Assembly: GCA_021372005.1 (NCBI GenBank)
Contig: JAJFVC010000058.1
Span: 1-54,412, forward strand
Source: Planctomycetaceae bacterium
GTDB taxonomy: Bacteria > Planctomycetota > Planctomycetia > Pirellulales > Thermoguttaceae
DNA length: 54,412 bases
Direction: 5' to 3'
How positions within the stretch are numbered: position 1 is the stretch's first letter; each line of letters starts with the position of its first letter. Below the pieces are notes generated by a model. The model was not told the DNA's origin, made no database searches, and saw nothing but the letters and a program-made list of their open reading frames with translations. A program made the position numbers and the translations under genes. This document shows positions 16,904 through 25,754 of this stretch, piece after piece.

Positions 16904-18361
16904 ATGAAGTCGATCTTGACAAAAATCGCGATTCGCAAAGCCGTCGGCGTGTATCTCGGCGAGCACGAATTGGCGGTGGCCAAAGTGGTTTCGACGCCGC
17001 TGGGCATCGTGGAGATCGCTTCCACAAAACGGCCCTACGCGACGGAAAGCATCGACGAAATGCTCCGAGAATTGGTCCGGCCGTTGCTGGGCCGCAAGGG
17101 ACGCGTGCCCGTGGCGATCGGGCTGCCCAGCTCGCGGGTGTTTTTTGGAACGCGCCCGATGCCCAACACCGGCCCGGCCACCCCCGAATCGTTCCTTCAG
17201 CGAACGCTGTGCTCGTCGAACATCTCGGTCGACGAGTTGGTCGCCGACCTGATTTGCGAGCCCCTGAACAAACAGCCGGTGACCCGGGCGGTCGCATGCC
17301 GCAAAAAATATTTAGCCAACATCGTGAGCCAATTTCAACGATTGGGGGTGCGGCCGGTGCGCAGCGAGCCGGCGGCGTGCGCCATGGCGCGATTGGCCGA
17401 ACGGCTGCACCGTCTTCCGCGGCGGGCGAAAATGGTGTTGATGGTGTTTCTGGGCGAAACTCGCGGCATGGCGGTCACCGTCGCCGGCGGTTTGCCGGTG
17501 GCATGGAAGACATTCGGACTCACGGCCGATTCGGAGTGCTTCGCCATTCTCTCGGCGGCTCGATGCCTGAAGACGCAACAGTCTCATTACGGCATCGAAG
17601 ACGCGTTGGATTACGCCATCGTCCACGGACGCCCCGACCTGCACGAGCGACTCCAACAAGATCAACTGCCCACCGAAATTGGAACCCGCGTGATCTGGCA
17701 TGAAACGCCGGCGCTCAGCGCGACGTCGGTCGCCGCCGGATTGGCGCACGGCTGTCTGATGCAGGACGTCAAGGCGTTCGACCTGTCGCATTCCATGAAG
17801 ACCCGGGCGCCGATCAAGGAGATCTTTCCTTGGGGCGACCTGGCTTTTTCGGCCGGTCTGGTCGGCTGCATGGGCCTGGCGATGTTCGCCCACATCGTCA
17901 AACTCAACGAGTCCTTTTCCGTTCTGCGCGTTCACAACAGCCAGCACGCCTGCCTTGCTTCGGCGGACGTTGGAAAATTGACGAAAACAAAAAAGTTCAT
18001 GGAGGAAAAAGTCAAAACGGTCCGCGGATTTCTGGACAGTCGCGTGTCCTGGTCGTCGTACACCAGCGCGGTCGCGGCCCGGCTGCCCCGAAGCGCCGAG
18101 ATCACCATATTCAGCGGCAAAAGCAACGCACGCGAAGGCAGCCTCCGCCTCCAAGGCGTCGCGCCGCTCGAAGACTCCGGTTCGCTGCCAGGCGACATCA
18201 CCGATTTCTTGAACGCCCTTTCAGGCTGGCGGCCTTGGAAAAACGATTTTCCGACGATCAACACAGAAATCAAGTTGCCGTTGGGCGGCAAGCAAAAACA
18301 GCCTGAGGTCGATTTCACCATCCTGTGCCAACGTCAAGGCAAGAAAGGCGGCAAGTCCTAA
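16904..18361 (+). CDS. PilM/GspL-like protein with PilN-like membrane part
   Basis: About 485 residues. The N-terminal 320 residues resemble the actin-like ATPase fold of PilM/GspL: AVGVYLGEHELAVAKVV at the start, a central VLMVFLGETRGMAVTVAGG strand-turn, and a late ATSVAAGLAHGCL. A single transmembrane helix near residue 310 (LAFSAGLVGCMGLAMFAHIV) is followed by a periplasmic coiled segment and a small PilN-like domain. It thus appears to combine the PilM and PilN jobs, coupling the cytoplasmic ATPase to the periplasmic alignment complex. The start is uncertain: ATG at 16889 or 16904, without a clear ribosome-binding site. Confidence 0.75.
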   Translation: MKSILTKIAIRKAVGVYLGEHELAVAKVVSTPLGIVEIASTKRPYATESIDEMLRELVRPLLGRKGRVPVAIGLPSSRVFFGTRPMPNTGPATPESFLQRTLCSSNISVDELVADLICEPLNKQPVTRAVACRKKYLANIVSQFQRLGVRPVRSEPAACAMARLAERLHRLPRRAKMVLMVFLGETRGMAVTVAGGLPVAWKTFGLTADSECFAILSAARCLKTQQSHYGIEDALDYAIVHGRPDLHERLQQDQLPTEIGTRVIWHETPALSATSVAAGLAHGCLMQDVKAFDLSHSMKTRAPIKEIFPWGDLAFSAGLVGCMGLAMFAHIVKLNESFSVLRVHNSQHACLASADVGKLTKTKKFMEEKVKTVRGFLDSRVSWSSYTSAVAARLPRSAEITIFSGKSNAREGSLRLQGVAPLEDSGSLPGDITDFLNALSGWRPWKNDFPTINTEIKLPLGGKQKQPEVDFTILCQRQGKKGGKS

Positions 18362-18419
18362 TCGCCGAGGGAACGACCGGACAACTTTTTCGGTCTTTTC
18401 CGAGGGCGACCGGCCAACG

Positions 18420-18998
18420 ATGACCATGACACCAACCGAAACAGGCGAACGAAGGACCGAACTGCGGTCTCGATTGATCGAGACGCTGCACGACCCGCTG
18501 CATTTGCGGCTGTTCGTGATCGGCGTGGTGTTGGCGGCGGGATATATGGCGGTCTACACCCCACTGTTTTCGCAAATCGAGACGATGACATTCCGTTTGC
18601 ACCGCGACCGACAGATGGCCGTGTTGGCCGACGATTTGGAGCGTTTGCAGTCGCAGTGCGATCAGTTCGCAAAATATCTGCCGCAAAACACCGACTCGAA
18701 GGAATGGATGCAATACATGCACGAAGGCGTTCGCGGCTTTCCGCTGAAGCTGAATCGCCTCGACGTTTCGTCGCGCAAAAACCTCGGCCCCTATGCGTTG
18801 TTCACCATTCAGATCGACCTAGAGGGCTCCTACTACGATTTGGACCGGTTCCTTCGATGGATTGAATCGAATCCCCGGCTGATCCGCGTCGACAGCATCG
18901 ACATCGGCTTGAGTCAGGGAAAGTTGGGGCAAAAAAGCGGACTGCAAAACAAAGACAATATGCTCATGAAACTGGCCCTATCGGCCGTGGCAGGTTGA
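18420..18998 (+). CDS. PilO/GspM-like alignment protein
   Basis: A 192-residue protein with a basic cytoplasmic start, one membrane helix (LRLFVIGVVLAAGYMAVYTP) and a coiled-coil-rich periplasmic region, then a ferredoxin-like fold ending GSYYDLDRFLRWIESNPRLI. That last pattern is typical of PilO ('G.Y..l..Fl..le..pRi'). It should form the inner-membrane alignment complex with the PilM/N-like protein. One base separates its stop from the next start, consistent with coupled translation. Confidence 0.8.
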   Translation: MTMTPTETGERRTELRSRLIETLHDPLHLRLFVIGVVLAAGYMAVYTPLFSQIETMTFRLHRDRQMAVLADDLERLQSQCDQFAKYLPQNTDSKEWMQYMHEGVRGFPLKLNRLDVSSRKNLGPYALFTIQIDLEGSYYDLDRFLRWIESNPRLIRVDSIDIGLSQGKLGQKSGLQNKDNMLMKLALSAVAG

Positions 18999-18999
18999 G

Positions 19000-19593
19000 A
19001 TGGCGATTTCCCTCAGCAAATTGGCGCCTCGCGCCGTCGTGTTGACGGTGGTGGGCTATTGCGCCTGGCCGAGCCTGATGGAGTTCGCACCGCCTTCGAC
19101 GACCTCGAAGCCGCAGATCAAACGATCCGAACCGCTGCTGCAACTAAAACCGGTGGTTTCGCAACCGCCCACAACCAATCCGTGGGGCGGTCGTGACGCC
19201 GCCACGCTGGCCGCCGCCCGAAAGGCCGCCGAGGCAAACGTCGCCCCAACGGCCGGAACGCCTAACAAAACGAAGGCCGCCCGCATTTCGCCTGCCCAAT
19301 TGCTTGCCCGACTGACGCTCAACGCCACCTACGTCGCCGCCGATCGGCAACAGGCCGTCATCAACGGCCAACTCTGCGATGTCGGCCAAACCACGAGATT
19401 TCTCGACGCCGCCGGCGTCGAAACGGCCCCCTGCAAAATCATTCGCGTGCTTCCTCAGAAAGTCACGTTGGATTGCGGCGGCACGATGCTCGAATTGACC
19501 TATTCCGACAGCGCAGCCCGCAACCCGCTCGGCAACAAGACCGCCGCCGCGTCGAACCCCAGCTCTTTCTCCTCTCGTCCCGTCGACAAATAA
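19000..19593 (+). CDS. PilP/GspC-like periplasmic protein
   Basis: A 197-residue protein with an N-terminal hydrophobic segment (VVLTVVGYCAWPSLM), a long Pro/Thr/Ala-rich linker, and a small beta-rich C-terminal domain (LNATYVAADRQQAVINGQLCDVGQ, then IIRVLPQKVTLDCGG). This matches the homology-region fold of GspC/PilP, which links the inner-membrane complex to the secretin. Sequence similarity is low; the call relies mainly on order and topology. Confidence 0.65.
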   Translation: MAISLSKLAPRAVVLTVVGYCAWPSLMEFAPPSTTSKPQIKRSEPLLQLKPVVSQPPTTNPWGGRDAATLAAARKAAEANVAPTAGTPNKTKAARISPAQLLARLTLNATYVAADRQQAVINGQLCDVGQTTRFLDAAGVETAPCKIIRVLPQKVTLDCGGTMLELTYSDSAARNPLGNKTAAASNPSSFSSRPVDK

Positions 19594-19604
19594 ATCTGAC
19601 TTCC

Positions 19605-21341
19605 ATGAACGCCACCGACGAACTGCACGCCTCGCTGCCGCTGTTGATCCGGCTTCTGCTGGACAAGGAGATTCTCACTCCCGACCAGGTGAAGGACGTC
19701 AACGATGCGCGGGTGAAGGACCACAGTTCGCTCGAAAGCCTGCTGGTGAGCAAGCGGATGGTCATGGACCAGCATATCGCAGAAGTCTATGCCGACTATC
19801 TGATGATGCCGCTGTTCGACACGGTGCCTGACGAAATCGATCCGCATCTGGTCGGTCTGTTGCCCGACAAGCTGTGCCGAGAACACATGTTCGCGGCGGT
19901 GGCGACCAACGGCGACGTTCTGGACGTGGCATTCACGTCGTTTGAAGACGCGTTGATGATCGACGAGTTGCAGTTGTTGGTCAACATGACGATCCGACCG
20001 CTGATCGCGCCGCTGTCGGTGGTCGACAAGATCCTCAACACACTGTACGTCACGGCCCGGACCAAGTTCATCAGCCACATCGAAGATTTCGCCGACGATA
20101 GCCAGGAAGACGACCGAGAAAACGGCGAAACTCCGGACGACGACAACATTCTGGAATTGGATCAGACGCCGCCGCCCGGTCCCGACGGTCGCATCATCCG
20201 CATGGTCAATCAGATCCTCGACGACGCCTTGCAAGCCGGGGCCAGCGACATCCATCTCGAACCGTTCGAGGACTCCTGCGCGGTGCGGCTCCGCATCGAT
20301 GGTTCGCTCCGCGAGCTGACGCCGCCGACCAAGGCCCAATTTATTCCGATCATTTCCCGCTTCAAAATTCTTGCAAAGATGGACATCGCCGAAAAGCGAG
20401 TCCCTCAGGACGGCGCGATCGCCGTCAAGGCCGCCGACAAACGGATCGACTTGCGCGTGAGCACGGTGCCAACCGTCTACGGCGAGAAGATGGTCATGCG
20501 AATCCTCGACAAGGGCGCGATCCCGATCGAATTGACCGGTTTGGGATTCGACAAGCGTCAGTCGACCGACCTGATCGAATCGATTCGGATGCCACACGGC
20601 CTGATGCTCGTCACCGGGCCGACCGGCAGCGGAAAAAGCACGACGCTGTACGCTTGTCTCAACTTGCTCAATGAATCCGACACGAACATCTGCACGGTCG
20701 AAGACCCGGTCGAATACAAGTTCAAGGGCATCAACCAAGTGCAGGTCAAGTCGCAGGTCGGGCTGACGTTCGCCAGCGCGTTGCGCGCGTTTTTGCGGCA
20801 GGATCCCGACGTCATCATGGTCGGCGAGGTGCGCGACCAGGAGACCGCCGAGATCTGTCTCCGCGCGGCGTTGACCGGCCATTTCGTGCTGTCGACGATC
20901 CACACGAACGATTCGCTGTCGGCGGTAAACCGCCTGGTCGACATGAGCATTGAGCCGTTCTTACTGGCCTCGACGCTTCGTGTGCTTGAGGCGCAACGGC
21001 TGATCCGACGTCTTTGCCCCCATTGCCGCGAACCATACGAATGCACGCCGGAGCTGGCCAAGCGGCACAACCTCGAATCGGGCCAGAAGCTTTACCGGCC
21101 CAAGGGCTGCGACGCCTGCCGCGGTGCGGGCTACAAAGGACGCGTCGGCGTGTTCGAGGTGGTTCGGATCACGCCGCACATGGCCAATCTGATTCAATCG
21201 CGCACGCCGCTGCCCGAGTTGCGGACCGCCGCGCGCGAACAAGGCATGAAGCTGCTTCTCGACAGCGGCATGGACAAAGTGCGCGACGGCATGACCAGTC
21301 TTGAAGAAGTGCTGACGGTCGCCACCGCCGAAGACGAATAA
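19605..21341 (+). CDS. Assembly ATPase (GspE/PilB family)
   Basis: A 578-residue hexameric ATPase that powers pilin or pseudopilin polymerisation. An N-terminal MshEN-like domain (ILTPDQVKDVNDA) precedes the motor domain, which has Walker A GPTGSGKST, the Asp box (CTVEDPVEYKFKGINQVQV), Walker B DVIMVGEVRDQETAE, and the His box GHFVLSTIHTNDS. Four cysteines, CPHC and CDAC, form the zinc-binding tip found in GspE/PilB, not in retraction ATPases of the PilT type. The start is the ATG at 19605; the frame is open upstream inside the preceding gene. No pilT is present in the window. Confidence 0.93.
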   Translation: MNATDELHASLPLLIRLLLDKEILTPDQVKDVNDARVKDHSSLESLLVSKRMVMDQHIAEVYADYLMMPLFDTVPDEIDPHLVGLLPDKLCREHMFAAVATNGDVLDVAFTSFEDALMIDELQLLVNMTIRPLIAPLSVVDKILNTLYVTARTKFISHIEDFADDSQEDDRENGETPDDDNILELDQTPPPGPDGRIIRMVNQILDDALQAGASDIHLEPFEDSCAVRLRIDGSLRELTPPTKAQFIPIISRFKILAKMDIAEKRVPQDGAIAVKAADKRIDLRVSTVPTVYGEKMVMRILDKGAIPIELTGLGFDKRQSTDLIESIRMPHGLMLVTGPTGSGKSTTLYACLNLLNESDTNICTVEDPVEYKFKGINQVQVKSQVGLTFASALRAFLRQDPDVIMVGEVRDQETAEICLRAALTGHFVLSTIHTNDSLSAVNRLVDMSIEPFLLASTLRVLEAQRLIRRLCPHCREPYECTPELAKRHNLESGQKLYRPKGCDACRGAGYKGRVGVFEVVRITPHMANLIQSRTPLPELRTAAREQGMKLLLDSGMDKVRDGMTSLEEVLTVATAEDE

Positions 21342-21353
21342 GGATGGGACCGC

Positions 21354-22448
21354 ATGGCATTTGAAGATTGGTTCATCACCAAAGCCCGCGTCTCGAGCAA
21401 GCCGCACAAGGGCGTTTCGCTGGACGACAAGATGAGCTTTTTTCATCAGTTGGCCACGCTCGTGTCGTCGGGCACGCCGTTGTTGCAGGCCCTCGAGATC
21501 GGCGCGGAGCAAAGCCAAAGCGTCAAACTGCGTCGGGCATTGAAGGACATCGCCGGCCGCGTAGCCGCAGGCAGCGCGCTATACGCCGCGGCAAGCAACT
21601 ACACGAACATCTTCCAACGCCAATGGATCGAAGTGATCCGCACCGGCGAAATCACCGGAAAAATGGCGATGGTGCTCGAAGAACTCAACAAGCAAATCCG
21701 CGACTCGCGGGAGACGCACCGCAAAGTGTCCGGCGCGCTGATGTATCCGATCATTTTGATCGTCGTCACCGTCGTCTCCGTGACGGCCATGCTATGGCTG
21801 GTCGTCCCGACGTTCGCCAAGATGTTTAAGGACATGGGCGCCGAGTTGCCCGGCATGACGCAATTCGTCGTCGACGCCTCGGCGTTCATCGTCCACTATG
21901 GCATTTTTGTCGTCCTAGGCTTTGGAGCGGCGATTTTTGCGTTCCGGTGGTACTACAAAACGCCTGCCGGCCGTCGTCGCGTCACCGGCATCTTGATGGC
22001 CGTCCCCATGGTCGGCGAATTGCTGGTTCAATCGGCGATGTATCGCTTCGCCTCGAACATCGCGTTGCTGCTGAAGAGCGGCATCCCGATGTTGGAGACG
22101 CTCACGGTCATGGAAGGCGTTTTTCACGAAAGCCCGGTTTATCGCGAAGCGATCGAGCGGGTGCACAATCGCGTCGCCGCGGGCCGCCCGTTGGCCGCCT
22201 CGCTCGAAGAAACCCGGCTGTTCACCACGATGATGCTCAACATCGTCCAGATCGGCGAGGAGTCGGGCCAACTTCCGATGGTCATGGAGCAAATCGCCCC
22301 TTATTACAAGGAAAAAATGGAAAGCCTTGTGGCGAAAGTCACAAAGCTGCTCGAACCCGTCATCATCATGGGCATGGGCACCACGGTGGCCGGCATCATG
22401 CTGGCCATTTACATGCCGATGTTCGAGATGGCGGGCAAAGTCCACTAA
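21354..22448 (+). CDS. Inner-membrane platform protein (GspF/PilC family)
   Basis: A 364-residue polytopic protein with two GspF repeats, each a helical cytoplasmic domain followed by membrane helices. The first repeat begins MSFFHQLATLVSSGTPLLQA and the second MYRFASNIALLLKSGIPMLE. The end YMPMFEMAGKVH is the classical C-terminus ('iYlPiF.l'). It converts ATPase motion into pilin extraction. It lies 12 bases after the ATPase gene. Confidence 0.93.
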   Translation: MAFEDWFITKARVSSKPHKGVSLDDKMSFFHQLATLVSSGTPLLQALEIGAEQSQSVKLRRALKDIAGRVAAGSALYAAASNYTNIFQRQWIEVIRTGEITGKMAMVLEELNKQIRDSRETHRKVSGALMYPIILIVVTVVSVTAMLWLVVPTFAKMFKDMGAELPGMTQFVVDASAFIVHYGIFVVLGFGAAIFAFRWYYKTPAGRRRVTGILMAVPMVGELLVQSAMYRFASNIALLLKSGIPMLETLTVMEGVFHESPVYREAIERVHNRVAAGRPLAASLEETRLFTTMMLNIVQIGEESGQLPMVMEQIAPYYKEKMESLVAKVTKLLEPVIIMGMGTTVAGIMLAIYMPMFEMAGKVH

Positions 22449-22459
22449 TTCGCTCATCC

Positions 22460-22906
22460 ATGATGTCCTCCGATCGCCGCACCTCCGACCGAATCGCCGC
22501 GTCCAACGGATTCACGTTGGTCGAGCTGATCGTCGTATTGACGATCGTGGCCGTGATGACCATGATGAGCGCGCCCAGTTACTATCGCGCGGTCAAACAG
22601 TCCCGAGCCGACGTCGCCGCCGCGAATCTCCGCACGATTTGGGCCGCCCAACGACTCTATTGGCTCGAAAACCACGAATACACCGCCGCCCTCTCGACGC
22701 TGCAATCGTTGGGATTGGTCGACAAGCAACTGCCGACCAGCGCCGACGAACTCCAAGCAAGCCGCGCCGGAGGATTTTACTATCAGATCGCGCTGACGTC
22801 CGGCAGTTTTACGGCCACCGCCACCAACACACAGGACAACGTGACTATTACGATGGACCAGAACGGGCAAATGACTCCCACGGGCATCACGCTCGGATTC
22901 CAATGA
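22460..22906 (+). CDS. Minor pilin / pseudopilin (GspG/H-like)
   Basis: A 148-residue prepilin with leader ending ASNG|FTLVE and hydrophobic helix LIVVLTIVAVMTMMSAPSYY. The globular domain contains LRTIWAAQRLYWLENHEYT, the common GspG-type alpha segment, followed by a beta-rich tail. Two ATG codons (22460, 22463) are possible starts. The stop overlaps the next ATG (ATGA, 22903-22906). Confidence 0.85.
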   Translation: MMSSDRRTSDRIAASNGFTLVELIVVLTIVAVMTMMSAPSYYRAVKQSRADVAAANLRTIWAAQRLYWLENHEYTAALSTLQSLGLVDKQLPTSADELQASRAGGFYYQIALTSGSFTATATNTQDNVTITMDQNGQMTPTGITLGFQ

Positions 22907-23850
22907 ACCGCCAGTTCTCCATGCAACCGCTGATCCGACGTCCGCCGCGGCCCAACACAAGAACGCGACGCGGCTACACGATGCTCGAATTGTGCGTCGC
23001 CATGATGGTGTTCAGCGTCGCCATTTCCGGGCTGTTCCCGCTGGTGGCCGTGTTGTCACGTCATTTGCAGCCGCTTCGCTTGTGCGATGCCCAGCCGCAA
23101 ACCGCCACGGCGTCATGGTCGCCCGCCCGCGATTTCGAGACGGTCCGCTACACCTGGGCCGTGACGCCCTACGACGACCCCTGGATGCGCAAATTGGGCG
23201 CCGGCGCCCGCATCGCCTCGTCCACGATTGCAGCCGTTTCGCCCTCGCCGCTTCAGCCGCCCGTACGAATGCAGGACGACGACAACGGCTTCTTGGACGT
23301 CGACGGCGACGCATTGGACGACTACACCGGCGACACGTGGACCTACAACAACGCGGCGGCGATGGCCGTCGGCGGCGATCAGCATCGCGGCGTCGCCCTG
23401 CCCTTCGGCTCGACGTCCAACGGCGTGTCGCTGTGGCACATTACGATCGCCACGTCCGGCTGGTACGCGATCCAGGTCACGTGGACAGCCTCCGCCGATC
23501 AAGCGACCGACGCGCAGTTCACCATTCTCCGAAACGGATCGGCCATGACGACTCCGGTCACAGTCAACCAGCAAGTCGCCCCGGTCGGAGTGGCCGACGC
23601 CGACGGTCATCGCTGGGCCACGCTCGCCGGCGGGGCGTTCACGGCCGGCGACGTCATTCAAGTGCAACTGAGCGACGTCCGGGCCGCGTCGACCGAGACT
23701 GGAAGATACGTCGTCGCCGACGCCGTCCGCATCGTCCAAAACACGGTGAAAGTCAAATCGCTTGAACGATCGCCGACGGGAGTCAATAAAAACAGCAACA
23801 ACGCCGATCTGACGATCAAAACCTCCGTGACGGTCCACTTGAACCAATGA
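22903..23850 (+). CDS. Pseudopilin with golvesin-like domain
   Basis: A 315-residue prepilin. The leader ends RRG|YTMLE (cleavage after G24, Glu at +5), with a membrane helix LCVAMMVFSVAISGLFPLVAV. Unlike the other pilins it carries a long extra module at about residues 135-278 with features of golvesin/xanthan-lyase-like domains: DTWTYNN, GWYAIQVTWTASADQATDA, VNQQ and the closing GRYVVADAVRI. Such domains are found on cell-surface and extracellular proteins of planctomycetes and myxobacteria. Here the module would be displayed at or near the pilus tip. Start and stop both overlap neighbours by four bases, so it is an integral operon member. Confidence 0.8.
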   Translation: MNRQFSMQPLIRRPPRPNTRTRRGYTMLELCVAMMVFSVAISGLFPLVAVLSRHLQPLRLCDAQPQTATASWSPARDFETVRYTWAVTPYDDPWMRKLGAGARIASSTIAAVSPSPLQPPVRMQDDDNGFLDVDGDALDDYTGDTWTYNNAAAMAVGGDQHRGVALPFGSTSNGVSLWHITIATSGWYAIQVTWTASADQATDAQFTILRNGSAMTTPVTVNQQVAPVGVADADGHRWATLAGGAFTAGDVIQVQLSDVRAASTETGRYVVADAVRIVQNTVKVKSLERSPTGVNKNSNNADLTIKTSVTVHLNQ

Positions 23851-24521
23851 ATGCGCACGTCCGACCATGTCGAAGCGTTTTTGGATCCGCGATCCCGCGC
23901 GAATCGAACGGGCGTCGGACTGCTCGCGGCTTCACGCTGATCGAGGTCTCGCTGGCCTGTTCGCTCACCGTGTTGATGGCCGTCGTGCTCTCGACCACCT
24001 GGCGGCTGCTGATGCCGACCACCGCGTCGCTGATCGCTCGGTCGCAGCTTTTTCAGGAGATGAACGTCGCCGTGGCCTCGCTCGGCCGCGACCTCGGCGG
24101 CAGTTTGCCCGACTACCAGGACGCCGACCACCTGCCCGGCCAAAAGAAACAAGGACTGCTGCTGGCCGCCGCCTCGACCACGGATTCGGCGGGCGACCAC
24201 CTGCGGCTTTGCTACGACGGCGGCGACTTGCCCGACGGCGTGGCCACGTGGTCCGCCCCGACCGAGGACGTTGTGGTCGACTACTACGTCGACGCCGCGA
24301 CCCGAACGCTGCGGCGATTGAAAATTCTCAATGCGGCGTCCGGGACCAGCGTCACGTCGTTCACGGTGGCGAAAAACGTCGACAGCCTGAGCGTCGCCCC
24401 TTACGATTCCGAATATTTGCAGGTTGATTTGACCTTTTCGTGCGAAGTAAAAGCCGTCCATCAGCTCAGCCGACGCACGCTGACTCGCAAATGCACTCTC
24501 TTGGTCAAAAAAACGCCATGA
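23847..24521 (+). CDS. Minor pseudopilin (GspJ-like)
   Basis: A 224-residue prepilin with a long basic leader ending TARG|FTLIE and a helix VSLACSLTVLMAVVLSTTWRLL. The globular part begins LFQEMNVAVASLGRDLGG, similar to the 'l..dl..a..dl' segment of GspJ, and ends in a beta-rich stretch. It overlaps both neighbours by ATGA junctions and probably belongs to the tip complex. Confidence 0.8.
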   Translation: MNAHVRPCRSVFGSAIPRESNGRRTARGFTLIEVSLACSLTVLMAVVLSTTWRLLMPTTASLIARSQLFQEMNVAVASLGRDLGGSLPDYQDADHLPGQKKQGLLLAAASTTDSAGDHLRLCYDGGDLPDGVATWSAPTEDVVVDYYVDAATRTLRRLKILNAASGTSVTSFTVAKNVDSLSVAPYDSEYLQVDLTFSCEVKAVHQLSRRTLTRKCTLLVKKTP

Positions 24522-24958
24522 CCGGCCCTCGACGAAACCGCCGCGGCTACGCCTTGATGCTGACGATGATTTTCGTCATCTTCTTCGGCGCGGTGCTGGG
24601 CATTGCGTGGCGTCAGATCGCCTCGGCTCTGCGCGTCGAACAGTTCGGCGAGATCCGCCGGCAAAGCGATCGCGGCACAGTGCAAGCGGCGGCCGCCGCG
24701 ATGAAAGTTCTGGAGACCCGATTGCGATGGGACGCCGTCGCCGGCTCGCCGAAACTCGCCGATTCCGACGCTGCGGCTCTCACCTTTAAGAAGAGCGTCG
24801 CCGACGACCAAGGCAACGTTCGTTGGTATTCGATCACCATGACGCGAACCGCCACGGGCGGCACGGCCACCGCAAATGTGACCACCGATTGGACGATCAA
24901 CGTCGCCTGCGAATCCGCGGAGCCGGCCTGCGCCGAGTTACCTAATCCATCTCCTTAA
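24518..24958 (+). CDS. PilX/GspK-like minor pilin
   Basis: A 146-residue protein starting TGPRRNRRGYALMLTMIFVI. The 'RG.AL.l..i' pattern is that of PilX/GspK proteins, which lack the usual Glu5. One membrane helix (LTMIFVIFFGAVLGIAW) and a small Ala/Thr-rich domain follow. I chose the ATG at 24518, overlapping the previous stop, over the longer frame starting at 24440. A PilX-like protein normally caps the tip or primes assembly. Confidence 0.7.
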   Translation: MTGPRRNRRGYALMLTMIFVIFFGAVLGIAWRQIASALRVEQFGEIRRQSDRGTVQAAAAAMKVLETRLRWDAVAGSPKLADSDAAALTFKKSVADDQGNVRWYSITMTRTATGGTATANVTTDWTINVACESAEPACAELPNPSP

Positions 24959-24974
24959 TCCCCTTGGAACCGCG

Positions 24975-25460
24975 ATGAGCGATGCCGAAACAACACCGCC
25001 TGCCGCCAACGTCGAACGCCGACGCGCCGACCGGCGGCAACGCCCGACGAGCCCTTGGGCGGCGTTCTGGCCGTGGGGCCATCGCATGCACAATCGACGC
25101 GCCGACGACGAGCGTCGCCCCTATTTCGTCGACCGATTTTCGTCGTCTCTGTTCGTGATCGTCGTGATGCTCTTGCTGGCCACGCTGCTCGACGGTTTTC
25201 TGACCTTGCGACTGCTCGAAGCGGGCGCCAACGAGATCAACCCCGTCATGGACTGGCTGCTCGATTACGGAGCACTGCCGTTCGTGGTGGGCAAGTATCT
25301 CCTAACCGTCGTCGGGCTGCCGCTGTTGCTGGTCTTCAAAAACCACCGGCTGTTCGGCACGCCGCTCCGCGTCGGACATCTGATCCCCGTCGTGGTCGGG
25401 CTGTACCTCGTCCTGCTCGGATACCAGCTCGCGATGATGCACGAAAACGCTCTGTTTTGA
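24975..25460 (+). CDS. DUF5658-family membrane protein
   Basis: A 161-residue protein with a very basic, Arg-rich N-terminus (residues 15-60) and three predicted membrane helices (FVIVVMLLLATLLDGFLTL, ALPFVVGKYLLTVVGLPLLL, LIPVVVGLYLVLLGYQLAMM). The motif TLLDGFLTLRLLEAGANEINPVM, read in parts, is the 'D..lT...l..G..E.NP.m' signature of DUF5658 proteins. The molecular function is unknown. It follows the pilin genes by 16 bases and is probably co-transcribed. Confidence 0.75.
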   Translation: MSDAETTPPAANVERRRADRRQRPTSPWAAFWPWGHRMHNRRADDERRPYFVDRFSSSLFVIVVMLLLATLLDGFLTLRLLEAGANEINPVMDWLLDYGALPFVVGKYLLTVVGLPLLLVFKNHRLFGTPLRVGHLIPVVVGLYLVLLGYQLAMMHENALF

Positions 25461-25485
25461 ACGGCGTTCGATGCGAGGCGACCGA

Positions 25486-25722
25486 TCAGTTCCGCGGAGC
25501 GTCGGGGTTCATCACAATGGCCACTTGCACCGTACCCGACTTGAGGACGGTTTTGATCGCCGCCACGTCGCCCTTGATTTCCTTCAGCTCGTCGAGCACG
25601 TTGGCCTCCTGAGCTTTGCCGTCGTCATCCGCCGCGGCGCGGATTTTTTCGTGCGATCCGATCGCCATGCCGAACACCACGCCCGCCGCCAACAACATCG
25701 CCCAACCAAAACGACGACTCAT
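25486..25722 (-). CDS. Small exported protein of unknown function
   Basis: A 78-residue protein with a signal peptide (MSRRFGW, hydrophobic AMLLAAGVVFGMAIGS) and a charged helical remainder (LDELKEIKGDVAAIKTVLKSG) that could form a short coiled coil. AAAGGAG lies eight bases before the ATG at 25722, which fixes the start; the frame extends further upstream. It follows tsaB on the same strand with a 32-base gap. Function not recognised. Confidence 0.65.
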   Translation of the reverse strand: MSRRFGWAMLLAAGVVFGMAIGSHEKIRAAADDDGKAQEANVLDELKEIKGDVAAIKTVLKSGTVQVAIVMNPDAPRN

Positions 25723-25754
25723 CGCAAGTTCTCCTTTTTTATTGAGGGATCCGA

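Noticed and set aside
19500..20903. 467-residue minus-strand frame
   Set aside because: Antisense to the assembly ATPase, which carries Walker A, Walker B and the zinc tip.
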